Shown: positions 4,152 through 5,966 of the stretch, in pieces
How positions within the stretch are numbered: the first letter of the stretch is position 1
Layout: each line of letters starts with the position of its first letter
Source of the DNA: an uncultured Anaerosporobacter sp.
GTDB taxonomy: Bacteria > Bacillota > Clostridia > Lachnospirales > Lachnospiraceae
Assembly: GCA_945787925.1 (NCBI GenBank)
Contig: CALZJY010000138.1
Coordinates: 1-5,966 of the forward strand
DNA length: 5,966 bases
Direction: 5' to 3'
Position numbers and translations under genes: made by a program
Notes under the pieces: model-generated
The model's database searches: none
What the model was told of the DNA's origin: nothing
The model's input: only the letters and a program-made list of their open reading frames with translations

Positions 4152-5966
4152 CTATCTTACTTCTACTTTAACCTTGCATCCAAGCGTTACTTCTACTGTG
4201 TGTTTCTTGCCATCGCCAACAACAGGAATGATGTTTCCTTCTACTTCCTTGCCATCTACGACTAATTTGCACACGCCAGTGGATACATGTTCTGGATTGG
4301 CAATCGTAATTTCATATACGTCGCCACGGAATTCTCTTGTTACTTTGTAACCATCCCAAGATGCAGGAATTGCAGGATCGATCATAAGGCCATCGTATTC
4401 TGGCTTAATTCCTAAAATATATTGGGAGATTGCTACGAAGTTCCAAGATGCTGTACCTGTAAGCCAAGAGTTCTTTGCTTCCCCAAAACGTTTTGCATCT
4501 TTCCCTGCAACCATCTGGGAATATACATATGGCTCTAATTTATGAACTTCACTGTATTCTTCTGTATAGGCTGGTGCGATTCTCGTATAGTAGTCAAATG
4601 CCTTGTCGCCACGACCTGCAACGGCTTCTGCACACATGATCCATGCATTGTTATGGCAGAAGATACCTGCATTTTCTTTGTATCCTGCTGGATACGTGGA
4701 AATCTCACCATATTCAATATAATATTTTGTAAACGCTGGGTTATTTAACACTAGGCCGTATTTCGTACCTAAGCGTTCCTCTACGGAATCAAGAGCCTGC
4801 AGTGCTTTTCCATCCTCTTTTCCGCATCCACCCATGACACAGAATCCTTGGGATTCGATGAAGATCTTGCCTTCTTCATTTTGTTCAGAACCTACTGGTC
4901 TTCCAAAATCATCGTAAGCACGAAGGAACCACTTTCCATCCCATGCATGCTCCATGATGACTTCACGCATCTTTTCAACTTCACCAAATGCACGAGCAGC
5001 TTCTTCTTTTTGCCCTACCTTATCCATTAATTTTGCATATTCATCTCCGATATATGTGAACATACCTGCAATCATAACCGATTCAGCAACCCTACCGTCT
5101 TTGCTTGTAGTCGTTTGGAAAGACTCCCCTGGCTCGCTAGAGAAGCAGTTTAGGTTCAAGCAGTCATTCCAGTCTGCACGACCGATTAATGGTAATCCAT
5201 GAGGTCCTAAATTATTAATTACATGATCGAAACTTCTCTTTAAATGATCGCTTAATGGAGTTGCTTTCTCCATGTCGTTATCATATGGAGTCATTTCGTC
5301 TAAGATGCTATAATCTCCCGTCTCCTTAACGTAAGCAACGACTGCTAATATAAGCCATAATGGATCATCATTGAAGTTTCCACCGATGGTATCGTTCCCT
5401 TTTTTCGTTAATGGCTGGTATTGATGGTATGCACCACCGTCTTCTAACTGGGTAGACGCAAGGTCGATGATCCTTTCTCTTGCACGGTCTGGAATCTGAT
5501 GTACAAATCCTAATAAGTCTTGGTTAGAATCACGGAAGCCCATGCCACGGCCAACGCCAGATTCAAAATAGGATGCACTTCTTGATAAGTTGAATGTTAC
5601 CATGCACTGATATTGGTTCCAAATGTTTACCTGGCGATTTAACTTATCATCTCCAGATTCTAAACTATATTTGCCAAGTAGGGTATCCCAGTGTGCCTTT
5701 AATTCAGCAAATGCCTGGTCGACAGCCTCAGTTGTCGCATATTTTTCAATCATTGCCTTTGCTTTCGTCTTATTGATGACACCTTTTGACTCCCATTTTT
5801 CTTCTTGTTTATTCTCTACGTAACCAAGAATAAATACATAATCCTTTGTCTCACCTGGTTCTAGGCTAATCTCAACACAGTGGGAAGCACAAGGAGACCA
5901 ACCATCTGCTACGGAATTTCTAGACTTGCCTTCCACAACTACTTGTGGATTCGAGAACCCATTGTA
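4152..5966 (-). CDS. cbp: Cellobiose phosphorylase (GH94), C-terminal 604 residues (5' end outside window)
   Basis: Cytoplasmic enzyme that phosphorolyses cellobiose to alpha-glucose 1-phosphate and glucose, saving one ATP relative to hydrolysis. The frame is open to the right edge, starting YNGFSNPQ. The GTG at 5936 is internal, because YNGFSNPQVVVEGK is a normal GH94 N-domain sequence; about 220 residues should be missing. From the first visible residue: beta-sandwich remainder (about 1-55), linker helix, then the alpha/alpha barrel with GMGFRDSNQDLLG (141-153), NFNDDPLWLILA (198-209), GRADWNDCLN (262-271), YIEYGEISTYP (416-426), ENAGIFCHNNAW (431-442) and SWLTGTASW (500-508), and a C-terminal beta domain. 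As I recall from the Cellulomonas/Cellvibrio gilvus enzyme, Asp268 matches the general acid Asp490, His438 the phosphate ligand His666 and Thr503-Gly504 the pair 731-732; the spacings fit. The wording of these motifs follows clostridial cellobiose phosphorylase rather than cellodextrin or chitobiose phosphorylase. Its promoter lies outside the window. Confidence 0.95.
   Translation of the reverse strand, partial: YNGFSNPQVVVEGKSRNSVADGWSPCASHCVEISLEPGETKDYVFILGYVENKQEEKWESKGVINKTKAKAMIEKYATTEAVDQAFAELKAHWDTLLGKYSLESGDDKLNRQVNIWNQYQCMVTFNLSRSASYFESGVGRGMGFRDSNQDLLGFVHQIPDRARERIIDLASTQLEDGGAYHQYQPLTKKGNDTIGGNFNDDPLWLILAVVAYVKETGDYSILDEMTPYDNDMEKATPLSDHLKRSFDHVINNLGPHGLPLIGRADWNDCLNLNCFSSEPGESFQTTTSKDGRVAESVMIAGMFTYIGDEYAKLMDKVGQKEEAARAFGEVEKMREVIMEHAWDGKWFLRAYDDFGRPVGSEQNEEGKIFIESQGFCVMGGCGKEDGKALQALDSVEERLGTKYGLVLNNPAFTKYYIEYGEISTYPAGYKENAGIFCHNNAWIMCAEAVAGRGDKAFDYYTRIAPAYTEEYSEVHKLEPYVYSQMVAGKDAKRFGEAKNSWLTGTASWNFVAISQYILGIKPEYDGLMIDPAIPASWDGYKVTREFRGDVYEITIANPEHVSTGVCKLVVDGKEVEGNIIPVVGDGKKHTVEVTLGCKVKVEVR

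Noticed and set aside
5925..5936. GTG at 5936 as the start of the phosphorylase
   Set aside because: The reading frame is open to the window edge and the upstream codons encode typical GH94 sequence (YNGFSNPQVVV). The gene is cut by the window, not started there.
1..5966. A defence system, mobile element or CRISPR array
   Set aside because: I found no spaced direct repeats, transposase or integrase motifs, terminal inverted repeats with target duplications, or defence-family domains. The larger genes are ordinary metabolic, transport or membrane genes.

Overview
The window looks like chromosomal DNA from an anaerobic, low-to-moderate-GC Firmicute, most likely a plant-polysaccharide-using clostridium (Lachnospiraceae or a relative). 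The evidence is the clostridial-type cellobiose phosphorylase, strong AAGGAGG-type ribosome binding sites, GTG and TTG starts next to good Shine-Dalgarno sequences, and sigma-A-like promoters. The genus assignment is inference. I see no rRNA, tRNA, CRISPR array, insertion sequence or phage gene.

All sizeable genes are on the minus strand, so transcription runs right to left. From the right edge: (1) 4152-5966, the C-terminal three quarters of a GH94 cellobiose phosphorylase, closed by a perfect 12-bp bidirectional terminator (4061-4093); (2) 2831-3979, an M20D amidohydrolase with its own promoter and a strong terminator (2787-2820); (3) 1750-2598, an orphan family-3 solute-binding protein; (4) 889-1665, a polytopic M50-like membrane metallopeptidase with an HELSH motif; (5) 188-463 and 1-171, a coupled pair encoding a 91-aa two-helix membrane protein and the start of a membrane-anchored or secreted protein, with GTG and TTG starts respectively.

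The only plus-strand gene I support is very short: a 27-codon ORF at 689-772 with an ideal Shine-Dalgarno, a promoter-like sequence upstream, and two strong hairpins (774-800, 824-870) filling the gap to the convergent protease gene. It matches no family I know and is the best candidate for something undescribed.

Functional links are mostly weak. Terminators and separate promoters suggest that the phosphorylase, the amidohydrolase and probably the binding protein are separate transcription units. The phosphorylase is cytoplasmic and conserves energy from imported cellobiose. The amidohydrolase probably hydrolyses N-acyl or aminoacyl amides. The binding protein captures an unknown small solute and has no permease or ATPase in view. 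The protease and the divergent small genes have no known role.
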